Part shown: positions 40,005 to 49,979 of the stretch, one piece after another
How the letters are laid out: each line of letters begins with the position of its first letter
Position numbering within the stretch: position 1 is the stretch's first letter
From: Saccharomonospora xinjiangensis XJ-54
GTDB taxonomy: Bacteria > Actinomycetota > Actinomycetes > Mycobacteriales > Pseudonocardiaceae
Length of the DNA: 64,000 bases
NCBI RefSeq assembly: GCF_000258175.1
Contig: NZ_JH636049.1
Location: 3,697,482 to 3,761,481, forward strand
Direction of reading: 5' to 3'
The notes under the pieces: model-generated
The model's input: only the letters and a program-made list of their open reading frames with translations
What the model was told of the DNA's origin: nothing
The model's database searches: none
Program-made: the position numbers and the translations under genes

Positions 40005-41606
40005 GTGTCTGTGAACAACGATGAGGTGCTCGCCCGGGAACGATCACACCAGGACAAACAGGCCAGGGTCGTGGTGGCGCCACCTCGCCCGGATCGGATC
40101 GAACCGGTTCCGCTGACGACACTCGTGGCGAGGGCGGACGCACGGCTCATCGCCGACCCCGCGGTTGTGGAGACCGTGGCCGTCACCGGGGCCACGTTGC
40201 GGGCCCAGCAGGTGCTTCCCGGCGATCTGTTCGCGGCGCTGCCGGGTGCACGGGCACACGGTGCGGACTTCGCCGCCGACGCCGTCGCCGGTGGTGCGGT
40301 GGCGATCCTCACCGACGAGGAGGGCGCAGGGCGGCCTGCCGTGCAGGAGGCCGGGCTTCCTGTGCTCGTGCACCCCGACCCCCGTGGTGTGCTCGGTGCC
40401 GTGGCGGCGTGGATCTACGGGGAGCCGTCACTGGCGTTGTCGGTCTTGGGCATCACGGGCACCTCGGGCAAGACCACCACCAGCTACCTCGTCGAGTCGG
40501 GTCTTCGAGCGGCTGGCTACCACACTGGGCTCATCGGCACGGTGGAGACCCGGATCGGCACCGAACGCCTGGCGAGCGCGTTCACCACACCGGAGGCACC
40601 GGACCTCCAGGCACTGTTCGCCGTGATGGTGGAGCGCGGGGTGACGCATGTCGCCATGGAGGTCTCCAGCCACGCTCTCGCACTGGGCCGGGTCAACGGC
40701 ACCCGGTTCGCCGTCGGAGCTTTTACGAATCTCTCTCAGGATCACCTCGACTTCCACCGCGACATGGAGGACTACTTCTCCGCCAAGTCCCTGCTCTTCG
40801 ACGGCCGTTCGACGCACGAGGTCGTGGTCGTGGACAGCGCGTGGGGACAGGCGCTGGTGACCCCGCAGACGGTGACAGTGTCCACGGAGACCGACAGCGA
40901 CGCGGCGTGGCGGGCGACGGACATCTCGCTCACCGGCACGGGGAAGCAGTCGTTCACGCTGCACGCACCCGACGGCCGCAGCGCGAAGGCGACGTTGCCG
41001 CTGCCGGGGGAATTCAACGTCGCCAACGCCGTCCTCGCCGCAGCCGTCCTCGACACGGTGGGTGTCGGTCTCGACCACATCGTCGCCGGGCTCGCCACGG
41101 TGGAGGTGCCGGGGCGGATGGAGCGGGTCTACCTCGGTCAGCCGTTCACGGCCGTCGTCGATTACGCCCACAAACCGGCCGCCGTCACACAGGCGTTGCA
41201 GGCACTGCGGGCCCGAACGCGGGGCCGCATCATCACGGTCCTGGGTTGCGGTGGCGATCGGGACACGGCCAAACGCCCCATGATGGGCGAGGCAGCCGTG
41301 CGGGGAAGCGACCTTGTGATCGTCACCGACGACAACCCTCGTAGCGAGGACCCCTCGGCCATCCGCGAGGCGATGCTGGCCGGGGCTCGCGCCGTCGGCC
41401 CCTCGGAGGGGTGCGAGGTCATGGAGATCGGCGACCGGCGCGCGGCCATCGCCACAGCGGTCGAGCGGGCGCAGCAGGGTGATGTCGTGCTCGTCGCGGG
41501 CAAGGGTCACGAGAGCGGCCAGGAGATCGCGGGTGTTGTGCACCCGTTCTCCGACCGCGACGAGTTGGAAGCCGCCATTCGCGAAAGGCTGGGTGTCACG
41601 GAATGA
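40005..41606 (+). CDS. murE: UDP-MurNAc-tripeptide synthetase (meso-DAP adding)
   Basis: This 533-residue Mur ligase adds meso-diaminopimelate to UDP-MurNAc-dipeptide. The ATP motif GITGTSGKTTTS is near residues 148-159. The DNPRSEDP motif near residue 450 is the known signature for meso-DAP rather than lysine. TNLSQDHLDFH and EVSSHAL are also conserved. The start is a GTG and the stop overlaps murF as ATGA. It opens the dcw cluster in this window: ftsI and ftsL are not upstream, where a divergent secreted-protein gene lies instead. Confidence 0.96.
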   Translation: MSVNNDEVLARERSHQDKQARVVVAPPRPDRIEPVPLTTLVARADARLIADPAVVETVAVTGATLRAQQVLPGDLFAALPGARAHGADFAADAVAGGAVAILTDEEGAGRPAVQEAGLPVLVHPDPRGVLGAVAAWIYGEPSLALSVLGITGTSGKTTTSYLVESGLRAAGYHTGLIGTVETRIGTERLASAFTTPEAPDLQALFAVMVERGVTHVAMEVSSHALALGRVNGTRFAVGAFTNLSQDHLDFHRDMEDYFSAKSLLFDGRSTHEVVVVDSAWGQALVTPQTVTVSTETDSDAAWRATDISLTGTGKQSFTLHAPDGRSAKATLPLPGEFNVANAVLAAAVLDTVGVGLDHIVAGLATVEVPGRMERVYLGQPFTAVVDYAHKPAAVTQALQALRARTRGRIITVLGCGGDRDTAKRPMMGEAAVRGSDLVIVTDDNPRSEDPSAIREAMLAGARAVGPSEGCEVMEIGDRRAAIATAVERAQQGDVVLVAGKGHESGQEIAGVVHPFSDRDELEAAIRERLGVTE

Positions 41607-43066
41607 TCGAACTCACTCTCGCCGAGATCGCCGAGGTGGTCGGGGGGCGCCTGCACGGCGCCGACGGCACGGAACGAGTCACCGGCACCGTCGAGTTCGA
41701 CTCGCGCAAGCTCACCGAAGGTGGACTGTTCGTCGCCCTGCCCGGCGAGCGTGCCGACGGCCACGACTTCGCCGTGTCCGCGGTGGCCGCGGGGGCGGTC
41801 GGTGTGCTCGCGGCGCGTGAGGTGGACGCACCCTCGGTCGTCGTCCCGCCGCTGCCGCCGGGTAAGGCACACGAGCGTTCCGTCGCGCTGACCGGCGACA
41901 CGGACGGTTCAGGGGCCGCCGTACTGGCGGCGCTCGCCGCGCTCGCGCGGCACGTGGTCACCCGGCTGTCGCGGTCGGGGCTCGCTGTCGTCGGCGTCAC
42001 CGGTTCGTCGGGCAAGACGTCAACCAAGGATCTGATCGCGCAACTGCTCGAACCACTCGGGCCGACCGTCGCGCCGCCGGGGTCGTTCAACAACGAACTG
42101 GGACATCCGTGGACCGCGCTCCGCGCCGATCGGACGACAAAGCACCTCGTGCTGGAGTTGTCGGCGAGAGGGCCGGGACACATCGCCGAGCTCGCCGCTG
42201 TGGCTCCGCCCCGTATCGGGGTGGTGCTCAACGTCGGCAGTGCTCACGTCGGTGAGTTCGGTTCCCGCGAGGGCATCGCGCAGACCAAGGGCGAGCTCGT
42301 CGAGGCGCTGCCCGCCGACGGCGTCGCCATCCTCAACGCCGACGATCCTCTCGTGTCGGCGATGGCGTCTCGGACCAGCGCGCGAGTCGTGCGGGTCGGG
42401 GAGGCGGCCGACGCCGACGTCCGGGCCGAGAACATCCGGCTCGACGAGCACGCGCACGCCTCGTTCGACCTCGTCGCGGGTGACGAGAGGGCACGTGTGA
42501 CGCTGCGGCTCGTCGGTGAGCACCACATCGGTAACGCCCTCGCGGCGGCTGCCGTCGCTCTCGAACTCGGCACGCCGCTCGCCGACGTGGCGGTACGGCT
42601 GAGCGCGGCCACCCGGCGTTCCGACCGCCGTATGGAGGTCACCACCCGCGCCGACGGCGTCGTCGTCCTCAACGACTCCTACAACGCCAACCCCGAGTCG
42701 ATGCGGGCCGCGCTGAAGACGCTCGCGTCCATGACCTCGGCCAGACGATCTTGGGCGGTCCTCGGTGTCATGGGCGAACTGGGGGCCGATAGCGTGTCCG
42801 CGCACGACGAGATCGGCAGGCTCGCCGTCCGGTTGAACATCAACCGGCTCGTCGTGGTGGGAGAGCAGGCAGCCGCCATGCACCACGGGGCGAGCCACGA
42901 AGGTTCTTGGGGAGAGGAGTCGGTCCTGGTACCGGACACCGAAGCCGCGATCGCGCTGCTGCGCGCGGAACTGCGGCCCGACGACGTTGTTCTTGTGAAG
43001 GCATCGAAGGTCGCCCAGCTGTGGAAGGTGGCCGACGCGCTGTTGGAGGAGGACGGGCGCGCGTGA
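41603..43066 (+). CDS. murF: UDP-MurNAc-tripeptide--D-Ala-D-Ala ligase
   Basis: This 487-residue Mur ligase adds D-Ala-D-Ala to complete the cytoplasmic pentapeptide precursor. The ATP motif VGVTGSSGKTSTKD is near residues 132-145. SFNNELGHPWT, NVGSAHVGEFGSREGIAQTK and NDSYNANPESM are standard MurF motifs. The ATG overlaps the murE stop by four bases. A 67-base gap separates it from mraY. Confidence 0.96.
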   Translation: MIELTLAEIAEVVGGRLHGADGTERVTGTVEFDSRKLTEGGLFVALPGERADGHDFAVSAVAAGAVGVLAAREVDAPSVVVPPLPPGKAHERSVALTGDTDGSGAAVLAALAALARHVVTRLSRSGLAVVGVTGSSGKTSTKDLIAQLLEPLGPTVAPPGSFNNELGHPWTALRADRTTKHLVLELSARGPGHIAELAAVAPPRIGVVLNVGSAHVGEFGSREGIAQTKGELVEALPADGVAILNADDPLVSAMASRTSARVVRVGEAADADVRAENIRLDEHAHASFDLVAGDERARVTLRLVGEHHIGNALAAAAVALELGTPLADVAVRLSAATRRSDRRMEVTTRADGVVVLNDSYNANPESMRAALKTLASMTSARRSWAVLGVMGELGADSVSAHDEIGRLAVRLNINRLVVVGEQAAAMHHGASHEGSWGEESVLVPDTEAAIALLRAELRPDDVVLVKASKVAQLWKVADALLEEDGRA

Positions 43067-43133
43067 GTCACGACGCACCGAGACACACAACTGACATGGT
43101 TGAGCGAGGCCGGGGCACCGGGAGGACGGAAGC

Positions 43134-44219
43134 GTGATCAGTATCTTGATCGCGGCCTCCGTGGGACTGGGAGTCTCCATCCTGCTCACGCCGTATCTCA
43201 TCCGGTTCTTCTCGAAGCAGGGTTTCGGGCAGGAGATCAGGGAGGAGGGCCCGGAGGGCCACAAGTCCAAACGAGGCACGCCCACCATGGGTGGTGTCGC
43301 GATCATCGTGGCGATGGTGGTCGGGTACTTCGTCGCCCACCTCGTCGATTACTGGCGCGGTTCGAGCAACGAGGGCCCTACCGCGTCGGCCCTGCTCGTG
43401 CTGTTCCTGTCCGTGGGGCTCGGCATGGTCGGGTTCCTCGACGACTTCATCAAGATCCGCAAGCAGCGCAACCTCGGGCTCAACAAGACGGCGAAGCTCG
43501 TCGGGCAGCTCGTGGTCGCGGTGGCCTTCGCGATCCTGGTGCTCCAGTTTCCCGACGCGAACGGGCTGACGCCCGCGTCGCAGAACCTGTCCTACGCCAG
43601 GGACATCGAACTCATCTTCTTCCCCATCCCCATCTTCGTGCTGTTCTGCTACCTGCTGGTTTCGGCGTGGTCGAACGCGGTGAACTTCACCGACGGTCTC
43701 GACGGCCTCGCGGGGGGCGCCGGTGCGATGGTGCTCGCCACCTACGTGGTGATCTCGTTCTGGCAGGCGAGGCTGAGCTGTGTCGAGGCGTTCCAGCCCG
43801 CGTGCTACAACGTGCGCGACCCGCTGGACCTCGCCGTGGTGGCGGCGGCAGCGACGGGGGCCTGTGTCGGCTTCCTCTGGTGGAACGCCGCGCCCGCGAA
43901 GATCTTCATGGGTGACACGGGCTCGCTCGCCCTCGGTGGTCTCGTCGCGGGGTTGTCGATGACGACCCGCACCGAGTTGCTCGCGATCGTCATCGGTGGT
44001 CTCTTCGTCGTCGAGATGATCTCGGTGGTGCTCCAGATCGCGGTGTTCCGCACCACCCGCAAGCGGTTGTTCCGCATGGCGCCGTTCCATCATCACTTCG
44101 AGCTGGCAGGCTGGGCCGAGACGACCGTCATCATCCGGTTCTGGTTGCTGGCGGCCACATGCTGCATGTTCGGGCTCGGGCTGTTCTACAGCGAGCAGCT
44201 CGGCCTCGGAGGAGGATGA
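43134..44219 (+). CDS. mraY: Phospho-MurNAc-pentapeptide transferase
   Basis: This 361-residue polytopic membrane enzyme links the pentapeptide precursor to undecaprenyl phosphate, forming lipid I. About ten membrane segments are seen. Catalytic-site motifs are intact: [16 protein letters not shown] with the Asp pair, [27 protein letters not shown], and the His-rich APFHHHFE loop. The start is a GTG. A 115-base gap follows before murD, longer than elsewhere in the cluster, with no gene in it. Confidence 0.96.
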   Translation: MISILIAASVGLGVSILLTPYLIRFFSKQGFGQEIREEGPEGHKSKRGTPTMGGVAIIVAMVVGYFVAHLVDYWRGSSNEGPTASALLVLFLSVGLGMVGFLDDFIKIRKQRNLGLNKTAKLVGQLVVAVAFAILVLQFPDANGLTPASQNLSYARDIELIFFPIPIFVLFCYLLVSAWSNAVNFTDGLDGLAGGAGAMVLATYVVISFWQARLSCVEAFQPACYNVRDPLDLAVVAAAATGACVGFLWWNAAPAKIFMGDTGSLALGGLVAGLSMTTRTELLAIVIGGLFVVEMISVVLQIAVFRTTRKRLFRMAPFHHHFELAGWAETTVIIRFWLLAATCCMFGLGLFYSEQLGLGGG

Positions 44220-44334
44220 GTCGAGCCATGAATCCCGGCGTCCGGCGTTCTCGGCGTTGTCGGTGTCCTGAGAGTGGCGGCATCTCCCGACCGTTCCGGG
44301 TCTTGCTGTGCCCGGATTGTTCAGGAGTGAGGTC

Positions 44335-45717
44335 ATGAGGCACGACTTCACCGGCCTCGCCGTCTGCGTCGCGGGCGCCGGGGTCACCGGACGCTCGGTG
44401 GCCGCCGCGCTCTCCGAGCTGGGAGCGCGGGTCACCGTCACCGATGCGGACGCCGAACGGCTCGCCCAGCTCGACGATCTCGACGTCCGGCTCGTCCCCG
44501 GCCTCGACGCGCCGCCCGAGGGCACGGGGCTGGTGGTGACCAGTCCCGGCTGGCGGCCGACGGCGCCGCTTCTGACCTCGGCGGCCGCGTCGGGCATCGA
44601 GGTGATCGGCGACGTCGAACTGGCGTGGCGGGTCGCGAGTGAGCGGGCGAATGCGCCCACGTGGCTGGCCGTGACGGGCACCAACGGCAAGACCACGACG
44701 GTCGGCATGGTCGAGTCGATGCTGCGTGCGGAGGGAATGGACGCGGTGGCGTGCGGCAACGTGGGTTTCGCCGTGCTCGACGCGGTCCTCGCCGGTCACT
44801 CCGTGCTGGCGGTGGAGCTGTCCAGTTTCCAGCTGCACTGGTCGCGCACGCTCGCGCCTTCGGCGTCGGTCGTCCTCAACGTCGCCGAGGACCATCTCGA
44901 CTGGCACGGCGGCCTCGCGAGCTACGCAGAGGCCAAAGGTTCCATCCACCACGCCTCGGCCACCGTGGTGGCCAACCTGAACGACCGCTGGTCGCGCACG
45001 CTCGCCGACGAGCACGCGCCCGAGGGGGCTCGCAGGGTCGGGTTCACGCTGGACACACCGAGGCCAGGTGAACTCGGCGTGGTGGAGGACCTGCTCGTCG
45101 ATCGCGCGTTCGTCGCCGACCCCGCGCACACCGCGGAGGAGCTCGGCACGCTGGCCGACGTCCGCCCCGGTGGTCCGCACAACGTCGCGAACGCGCTGGC
45201 CGCGGCGGCACTCGTGCGGTCGGTCGGTGTGAGCCCCGGTGCGGTGGCTGAGGGACTGCGGAACTTCCGGCCCGGCGCGCACCGTGCATCGGAAGTCGCC
45301 GAACTCGACGGTGTGCGCTACATCGACGACTCGAAGGCCACCAACCCGCACGCCGCCGCTGGATCGCTGCTCGCTCATCCCAGTGTGGTCTGGATCGCGG
45401 GCGGCCTGCTCAAGGGCGCGTCCGTGGACGAGCTCGTCGCTGCCGTGGCCGGGCGGCTGCGCGGCGTCGTGCTGCTCGGTGCCGACGCCGACCGCTTCGC
45501 GCAGGCTCTGGCGCGACACGCGCCCGATGTCCTCGTCAGGCGCGTCGGCCCGGGTGACGATGAGCCCATGACCGCAGCGGTGAAGGCGGCGCGTGAGCTG
45601 GCGCGCCACGGAGACTCGGTGCTGCTCGCTCCCGCTGCCGCGTCGATGGACATGTTCCGTGACTATGCCGAGCGGGGCGAGGCGTTCGCGGCGGCGGTCG
45701 CCGAGCTATCACGGTGA
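44335..45717 (+). CDS. murD: UDP-MurNAc-L-Ala--D-Glu ligase
   Basis: This 460-residue ligase adds D-glutamate to UDP-MurNAc-L-Ala. The Rossmann-like N-terminus is VCVAGAGVTGRSVA, the ATP motif VTGTNGKTTT, and the later motifs NVAEDHLDWH and YIDDSKATNPHAA are intact. The ATG at 44335 has a GGAGTGAGG stretch upstream and places the conserved fold at the start; the in-frame ATG at 44308 adds a poor lead. The stop overlaps ftsW as GTGA. Confidence 0.95.
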   Translation: MRHDFTGLAVCVAGAGVTGRSVAAALSELGARVTVTDADAERLAQLDDLDVRLVPGLDAPPEGTGLVVTSPGWRPTAPLLTSAAASGIEVIGDVELAWRVASERANAPTWLAVTGTNGKTTTVGMVESMLRAEGMDAVACGNVGFAVLDAVLAGHSVLAVELSSFQLHWSRTLAPSASVVLNVAEDHLDWHGGLASYAEAKGSIHHASATVVANLNDRWSRTLADEHAPEGARRVGFTLDTPRPGELGVVEDLLVDRAFVADPAHTAEELGTLADVRPGGPHNVANALAAAALVRSVGVSPGAVAEGLRNFRPGAHRASEVAELDGVRYIDDSKATNPHAAAGSLLAHPSVVWIAGGLLKGASVDELVAAVAGRLRGVVLLGADADRFAQALARHAPDVLVRRVGPGDDEPMTAAVKAARELARHGDSVLLAPAAASMDMFRDYAERGEAFAAAVAELSR

Positions 45718-47228
45718 CGGCCGTGGGCGCCGATCGCGACACCCCCCGCGCCGGCGGCAGGAACGGGCGGAGCCGTCGTGTCCGGCAGCGCGCTCCGGAG
45801 CGGTCTCCCAGAGCGCGCTCCGAGAGACGGCCGGTGGTCCCGCGTACCCCGCTCACGGCGTGGCTCTCGCGTCCGCTGGCCGACTTCCACCTGATCCTCG
45901 CGTTGTGCGGCACGCTCGGCGCACTCGGCATCGTGATGGTGTTGTCGGCGTCGTCGGTCGCCTCGTACAGTCCCGGCAGCGACAGCAGCGTGTACGCGCT
46001 GTTCCAGAAACACCTCATGTTCGTCGCCGTCGGAGCGGTGGCGTTCTGGCTGGGTGTCCGCATTCCGCTGTCACGCATCCGCGCGCTGTCCTCGACGGCG
46101 ATGGTGGTGTGTCTCGGTCTGCTCGCGCTCGTGCTGACTCCACTGGGGACGTACAGCAACGGCTCGCAGGGATGGTTCGTGATCGGCCCGGTGTCCCTGC
46201 AACCGGTGGAGCTCGCGAAGGTCGCGCTCGCACTGTGGGGCGCGCACATCCTCGTGGTGAAGTACGAGGTCCTGCACCAATGGCGGCATCTGCTCGTGCC
46301 TGTGGTGCCCGCGGCACTGGTGATGTTCGCTCTCGTCATGGCCCAGCCCGACCTCGGCGGCACGATCACGCTCGCCGTGGTGCTGCTGGCGCTGCTGTGG
46401 TTCGCAGGAGCGCCGAAGAGCCTGTTCGGGATCATCCTCGTCGGCGCGGTCGCCGGTGCGGTCGCGCTCGCGCTCGTCGCGCCGTACCGGTTCGAGCGCG
46501 TGACGGCGTTCCTCAACCCCGACGCCGACCCGCTCGGCGGTGGGTGGCAGGCCAGCCAGGCGCTGTACGCCCTCGCCGACGGCGGTCTCTTCGGGAAGGG
46601 ACTGGGGCAGGGCCAGTCCAAATGGATGTACCTGCCGAACGTCCAGCACGACTTCATCTTCGCGCTGATCGGTGAGGAACTTGGTTTCGTCGGCTGTCTC
46701 GTGGTTCTCGGGTTGTTCGGGCTGCTCGGCTTCGTCGGTCTCCGCATCGCGATGCGCAACCTCGATCCGTGGATCCGGATCGTCGCGGGAACCCTCACGA
46801 CGTGGGTCGTGTCACAGGCCGCGGTCAACATCGGCTACGTCGTGGGTCTGCTCCCCGTGACCGGGGTGACGCTGCCGATGATCTCGTACGGCGGAACATC
46901 TCTGGTCGTCACCATGCTGTTGTTCGGTTTGCTGGCCAACTGCGCGCGGCACGAGCCGGAGGCGGTGGCGGCACTGCGCACCCAGGGGCCCGGTAAATTC
47001 GGACGCCTGATGCGACTGCCCGCGCCGGAGCCGTACCGGCCACCCGCGCGGCGTCGTGGCGGTGGCAGGGCCGGCTCGGGCAGGACGGGCCGTCCCGCGA
47101 GGCGCGCGGACAGAACGGGCCGCGCCGTGGCGGGCGAACGCAGGCGTGCGGCGCCGGAGTACGGTCGGCGCACGACCTCCCGCTCGACGGCGAGGCGGAC
47201 GGCGGTGCCGCGGCGAGGACGCCGCTGA
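45714..47228 (+). CDS. ftsW: Cell division lipid-II polymerase FtsW with a long Arg-rich tail
   Basis: This 504-residue SEDS protein makes septal glycan strands with a class B PBP. About ten membrane segments lie between residues 55 and 425. Signature motifs include [45 protein letters not shown] and [10 protein letters not shown]. The basic N-terminal 45 residues and the last 75 residues (rich in Arg, Gly, Pro and Thr) are cytoplasmic. The C-tail is far longer than in E. coli FtsW and resembles the extended tails of actinobacterial FtsW that contact FtsZ. The GTG overlaps the murD stop. Confidence 0.95.
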   Translation: MTAVGADRDTPRAGGRNGRSRRVRQRAPERSPRARSERRPVVPRTPLTAWLSRPLADFHLILALCGTLGALGIVMVLSASSVASYSPGSDSSVYALFQKHLMFVAVGAVAFWLGVRIPLSRIRALSSTAMVVCLGLLALVLTPLGTYSNGSQGWFVIGPVSLQPVELAKVALALWGAHILVVKYEVLHQWRHLLVPVVPAALVMFALVMAQPDLGGTITLAVVLLALLWFAGAPKSLFGIILVGAVAGAVALALVAPYRFERVTAFLNPDADPLGGGWQASQALYALADGGLFGKGLGQGQSKWMYLPNVQHDFIFALIGEELGFVGCLVVLGLFGLLGFVGLRIAMRNLDPWIRIVAGTLTTWVVSQAAVNIGYVVGLLPVTGVTLPMISYGGTSLVVTMLLFGLLANCARHEPEAVAALRTQGPGKFGRLMRLPAPEPYRPPARRRGGGRAGSGRTGRPARRADRTGRAVAGERRRAAPEYGRRTTSRSTARRTAVPRRGRR

Positions 47229-47314
47229 AGAAGGTTCGAGAGTGCCCGGCCACCGGGGTGGCGTGGTGTGCCGCGGGTGACGCGGCGTGCGAGAAACACT
47301 GGAGAAGGACGGAC

Positions 47315-48508
47315 GTGACCGAGGCAAGGCCCGGCGACGCTGCTGCGTCGCGAGCACAGTCGCAGGTGGGCGACACGGTGGAGAGTTCGGCAGGCAGCGC
47401 GCCGGAGCGCGCCGGAACCGCTCCGACCGTCGTGGTGGCAGGCGGCGGAACGGCGGGGCACATCGAACCCGCGATGGCGCTCGCCGACGCGGTGATGCGG
47501 CTGCGGCCCGACGCCCGCGTCGTCGCGCTGGGCACCGAACGGGGCCTGGAGAACCAGCTTGTACCCGCAAGGGGTTACCCGCTCGAACTGGTGCCGCCCG
47601 TGCCGATGCCGCGCAAACCGACTCTGGATCTGCTCAAGCTGCCGGTGAAGGTGGCCGACTCGGTGCGCCGCACGCGGCAGGTGCTCGACCGGCTCGGCGC
47701 CGACGTCGTCGTCGGCTTCGGGGGATATGTGTCGCTGCCCGCCTATCTCGCCGCGCGCGGCCGGGTTCCCATCGTGGTGCACGAGGCCAACCAGCACGCC
47801 GGGCTCGCCAACAAGGTCGGGGCTCGCTTCGCGGCGAGGGTCGTCGCTGCGGTACCGGGAACCTCGCTGCCCGGCGCCGAGGTGGTCGGCATCCCGCTGC
47901 GCCGCTCCATCACGGCGCTCGACAGGGCAGGGCTGCGAGCCGAGGCACGCAAGCACTTCGGTCTCGACCCCGACGCTCCCGCGCTGCTGGTGTTCGGTGG
48001 CTCCCAGGGAGCCCGGTCGATCAACGCCGCGGTGTCGCAGGCCGCGAAGTACTTCGCCGATGCCGGCGTGTCCGTTCTGCACGCCCACGGCCCCAAGAAC
48101 ACGCTCGCGGTGCAGGAATTCCCCGGAAGGCCCCCTTACGTGCCTGTGCCGTACCTGGAGCGGATGGACCTCGCCTACGCGGCGGCGGATCTGGTGCTCT
48201 GCCGCTCAGGCGCGATGACTGTGGCCGAGGTCTCCGCCGTCGGCCTTCCCGCCGTGTTCGTCCCGCTGCCACACGGAAACGGCGAGCAGGCGCTCAACGC
48301 GCGCCCCGCCGTGGACGCGGGAGCGGCGCTGTTGGTGCCCGACGAGGAACTGACGAGCGACAAGGTGGCCGAACTCGTGGTACCTCTGGTGACCGATGCC
48401 TCGCGGCTGTCCCGCATGAGCGCCGCGGCGGTCGGGCTCGGCCACAGGGAGGCCGATGAGGTCCTCGCGGCCATCGTGCTGGAGCAGGCTGAGAAGAGGC
48501 GTCGGTGA
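47315..48508 (+). CDS. murG: UDP-GlcNAc--lipid I N-acetylglucosaminyltransferase
   Basis: This 397-residue GT28 enzyme makes lipid II from lipid I on the inner membrane face. The glycine-rich loop [17 protein letters not shown] begins near residue 45, and [19 protein letters not shown] and [25 protein letters not shown] follow. The GTG at 47315 has GGAGAAGGA upstream. The 38 residues before the catalytic fold are Ala/Ser-rich and probably flexible. It lies 86 bases after ftsW. Confidence 0.95.
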   Translation: MTEARPGDAAASRAQSQVGDTVESSAGSAPERAGTAPTVVVAGGGTAGHIEPAMALADAVMRLRPDARVVALGTERGLENQLVPARGYPLELVPPVPMPRKPTLDLLKLPVKVADSVRRTRQVLDRLGADVVVGFGGYVSLPAYLAARGRVPIVVHEANQHAGLANKVGARFAARVVAAVPGTSLPGAEVVGIPLRRSITALDRAGLRAEARKHFGLDPDAPALLVFGGSQGARSINAAVSQAAKYFADAGVSVLHAHGPKNTLAVQEFPGRPPYVPVPYLERMDLAYAAADLVLCRSGAMTVAEVSAVGLPAVFVPLPHGNGEQALNARPAVDAGAALLVPDEELTSDKVAELVVPLVTDASRLSRMSAAAVGLGHREADEVLAAIVLEQAEKRRR

Positions 48509-48542
48509 GCAATGCACTCGACGAGGGGGAAGGCTGGGGGTC

Positions 48543-49967
48543 ATGACTGAGACACTCACCTCGCGCGAACTTCCCGAGGTGCTGCGGCGCCCGCACCTGA
48601 TCGGCATCGGCGGGGCGGGGATGAGCGGGATCGCCCGCATCCTCCTCGCGAGGGGCGCCCGCGTTTCGGGTTCCGACGCGAAGGATTCGAGGGCGTTCCT
48701 CACCCTGCGGGCTCAGGGCGCGCGCATCGCGGTGGGGCAGCGGGCGGAGAACCTCGACGTCTTCGACGACGCGCCGTCCGCTGTGGTGGTGTCCACCGCG
48801 ATCAAGGAGACCAATCCTGAACTCGTCGTCGCGCGGGAGCGGGGCGTGCCGGTGTTGCACAGGGCCGAGGCGCTCGCGGCGCTGATGGAGGGGCACCGCG
48901 TGGCGTGCATCGCCGGCACGCACGGCAAGACCTCCACCACGTCGATGCTCACGGTGGCGTTGCAGCATTGCAGGCTCGATCCCTCGTTCGCCATCGGCGG
49001 CGACCTCAACGAGTCCGGCGCCAACGCCCACCACGGTGAGGGCGGAATCTTCGTGGCGGAGGCCGACGAGAGCGACGGGTCTTTCCTGTCCTACTCGCCT
49101 TCGGTGGCGGTCGTGACGAACGTCGAACCCGACCACCTCGACCACCACGGAACCGCCGACGCCTACCACGCGGTGTTCTCCGAGTTCGTGCGCCGGATCG
49201 AGCCGGGTGGCGTGCTGGTGCTGTGTGCCGACGATCCGGCGACGACCGAGCTGGCCGGTGTCGCGGAGGCCGCAGGCGTCAGGGTGCGCCGCTACGGCCG
49301 TTCCGCGATCGGCGCGTCCGACGCCACGGTGCTGGAGTACCTCCCCGGCGAGGACGGCGGCACCGTGCGCGTCGTGCTCGGTGGCGAGGAACTGCTGGTG
49401 CGGGTCGCGGTTCCCGGCGAGCACATGGCGTTCAACGCCGTCGGCGCGCTGCTGGCGGGGCTCGAACTCGGCGCGGACCGTGCGGCGCTGATCGAGGGGC
49501 TCGCCGCGTTCGGTGGCGTGCGGCGACGCTTCGAGTTCAAGGGACGCGCCGCCGACGTCCGGGTGTATGACGACTACGCGCACCACCCCACCGAGGTCGC
49601 GGCACAGTTGCGGGCCGTGAGGCAGACCGCGGGCGGCGGCAGGGTGGTTGTGGTGTTCCAGCCGCATCTGTACTCGCGTACCAAGGCGTTCGCGGGTGAG
49701 TTCGCGGACGCGCTGGGGCTCGCCGACGAGGTCGTGGTGCTCGACGTCTACGGGGCCAGGGAGGATCCGGAACCCGGTGTCACCGGTGAGCTGGTGGCCT
49801 CGCGGATCAGCGGCGCGGGAGCGCACTACGAGCCCGCGTTCGACCGGGTGGTCCACCTGGTGGCCGACCTGGCCAAGCCCGGTGACCTCGTGGTGACGAT
49901 GGGGGCGGGTGACGTCACCCAGCTCGGCCCCGAGTTGCTCGCCGAGCTGGACCGCCGCGATCGCTGA
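48543..49967 (+). CDS. murC: UDP-MurNAc--L-alanine ligase
   Basis: This 474-residue ligase starts the stem peptide by adding L-alanine to UDP-MurNAc. HLIGIGGAGMSGIA (about 18-31), the ATP motif CIAGTHGKTSTTSM, EADESDGSFL and DDYAHHPTE are all intact. The ATG at 48543 lies 34 bases after murG with GGGGG upstream. A longer open frame back to 48456 overlaps murG and is rejected. The gene ends 12 bases before ftsQ. Confidence 0.96.
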   Translation: MTETLTSRELPEVLRRPHLIGIGGAGMSGIARILLARGARVSGSDAKDSRAFLTLRAQGARIAVGQRAENLDVFDDAPSAVVVSTAIKETNPELVVARERGVPVLHRAEALAALMEGHRVACIAGTHGKTSTTSMLTVALQHCRLDPSFAIGGDLNESGANAHHGEGGIFVAEADESDGSFLSYSPSVAVVTNVEPDHLDHHGTADAYHAVFSEFVRRIEPGGVLVLCADDPATTELAGVAEAAGVRVRRYGRSAIGASDATVLEYLPGEDGGTVRVVLGGEELLVRVAVPGEHMAFNAVGALLAGLELGADRAALIEGLAAFGGVRRRFEFKGRAADVRVYDDYAHHPTEVAAQLRAVRQTAGGGRVVVVFQPHLYSRTKAFAGEFADALGLADEVVVLDVYGAREDPEPGVTGELVASRISGAGAHYEPAFDRVVHLVADLAKPGDLVVTMGAGDVTQLGPELLAELDRRDR

Positions 49968-49979
49968 GGTGGCGACGCC

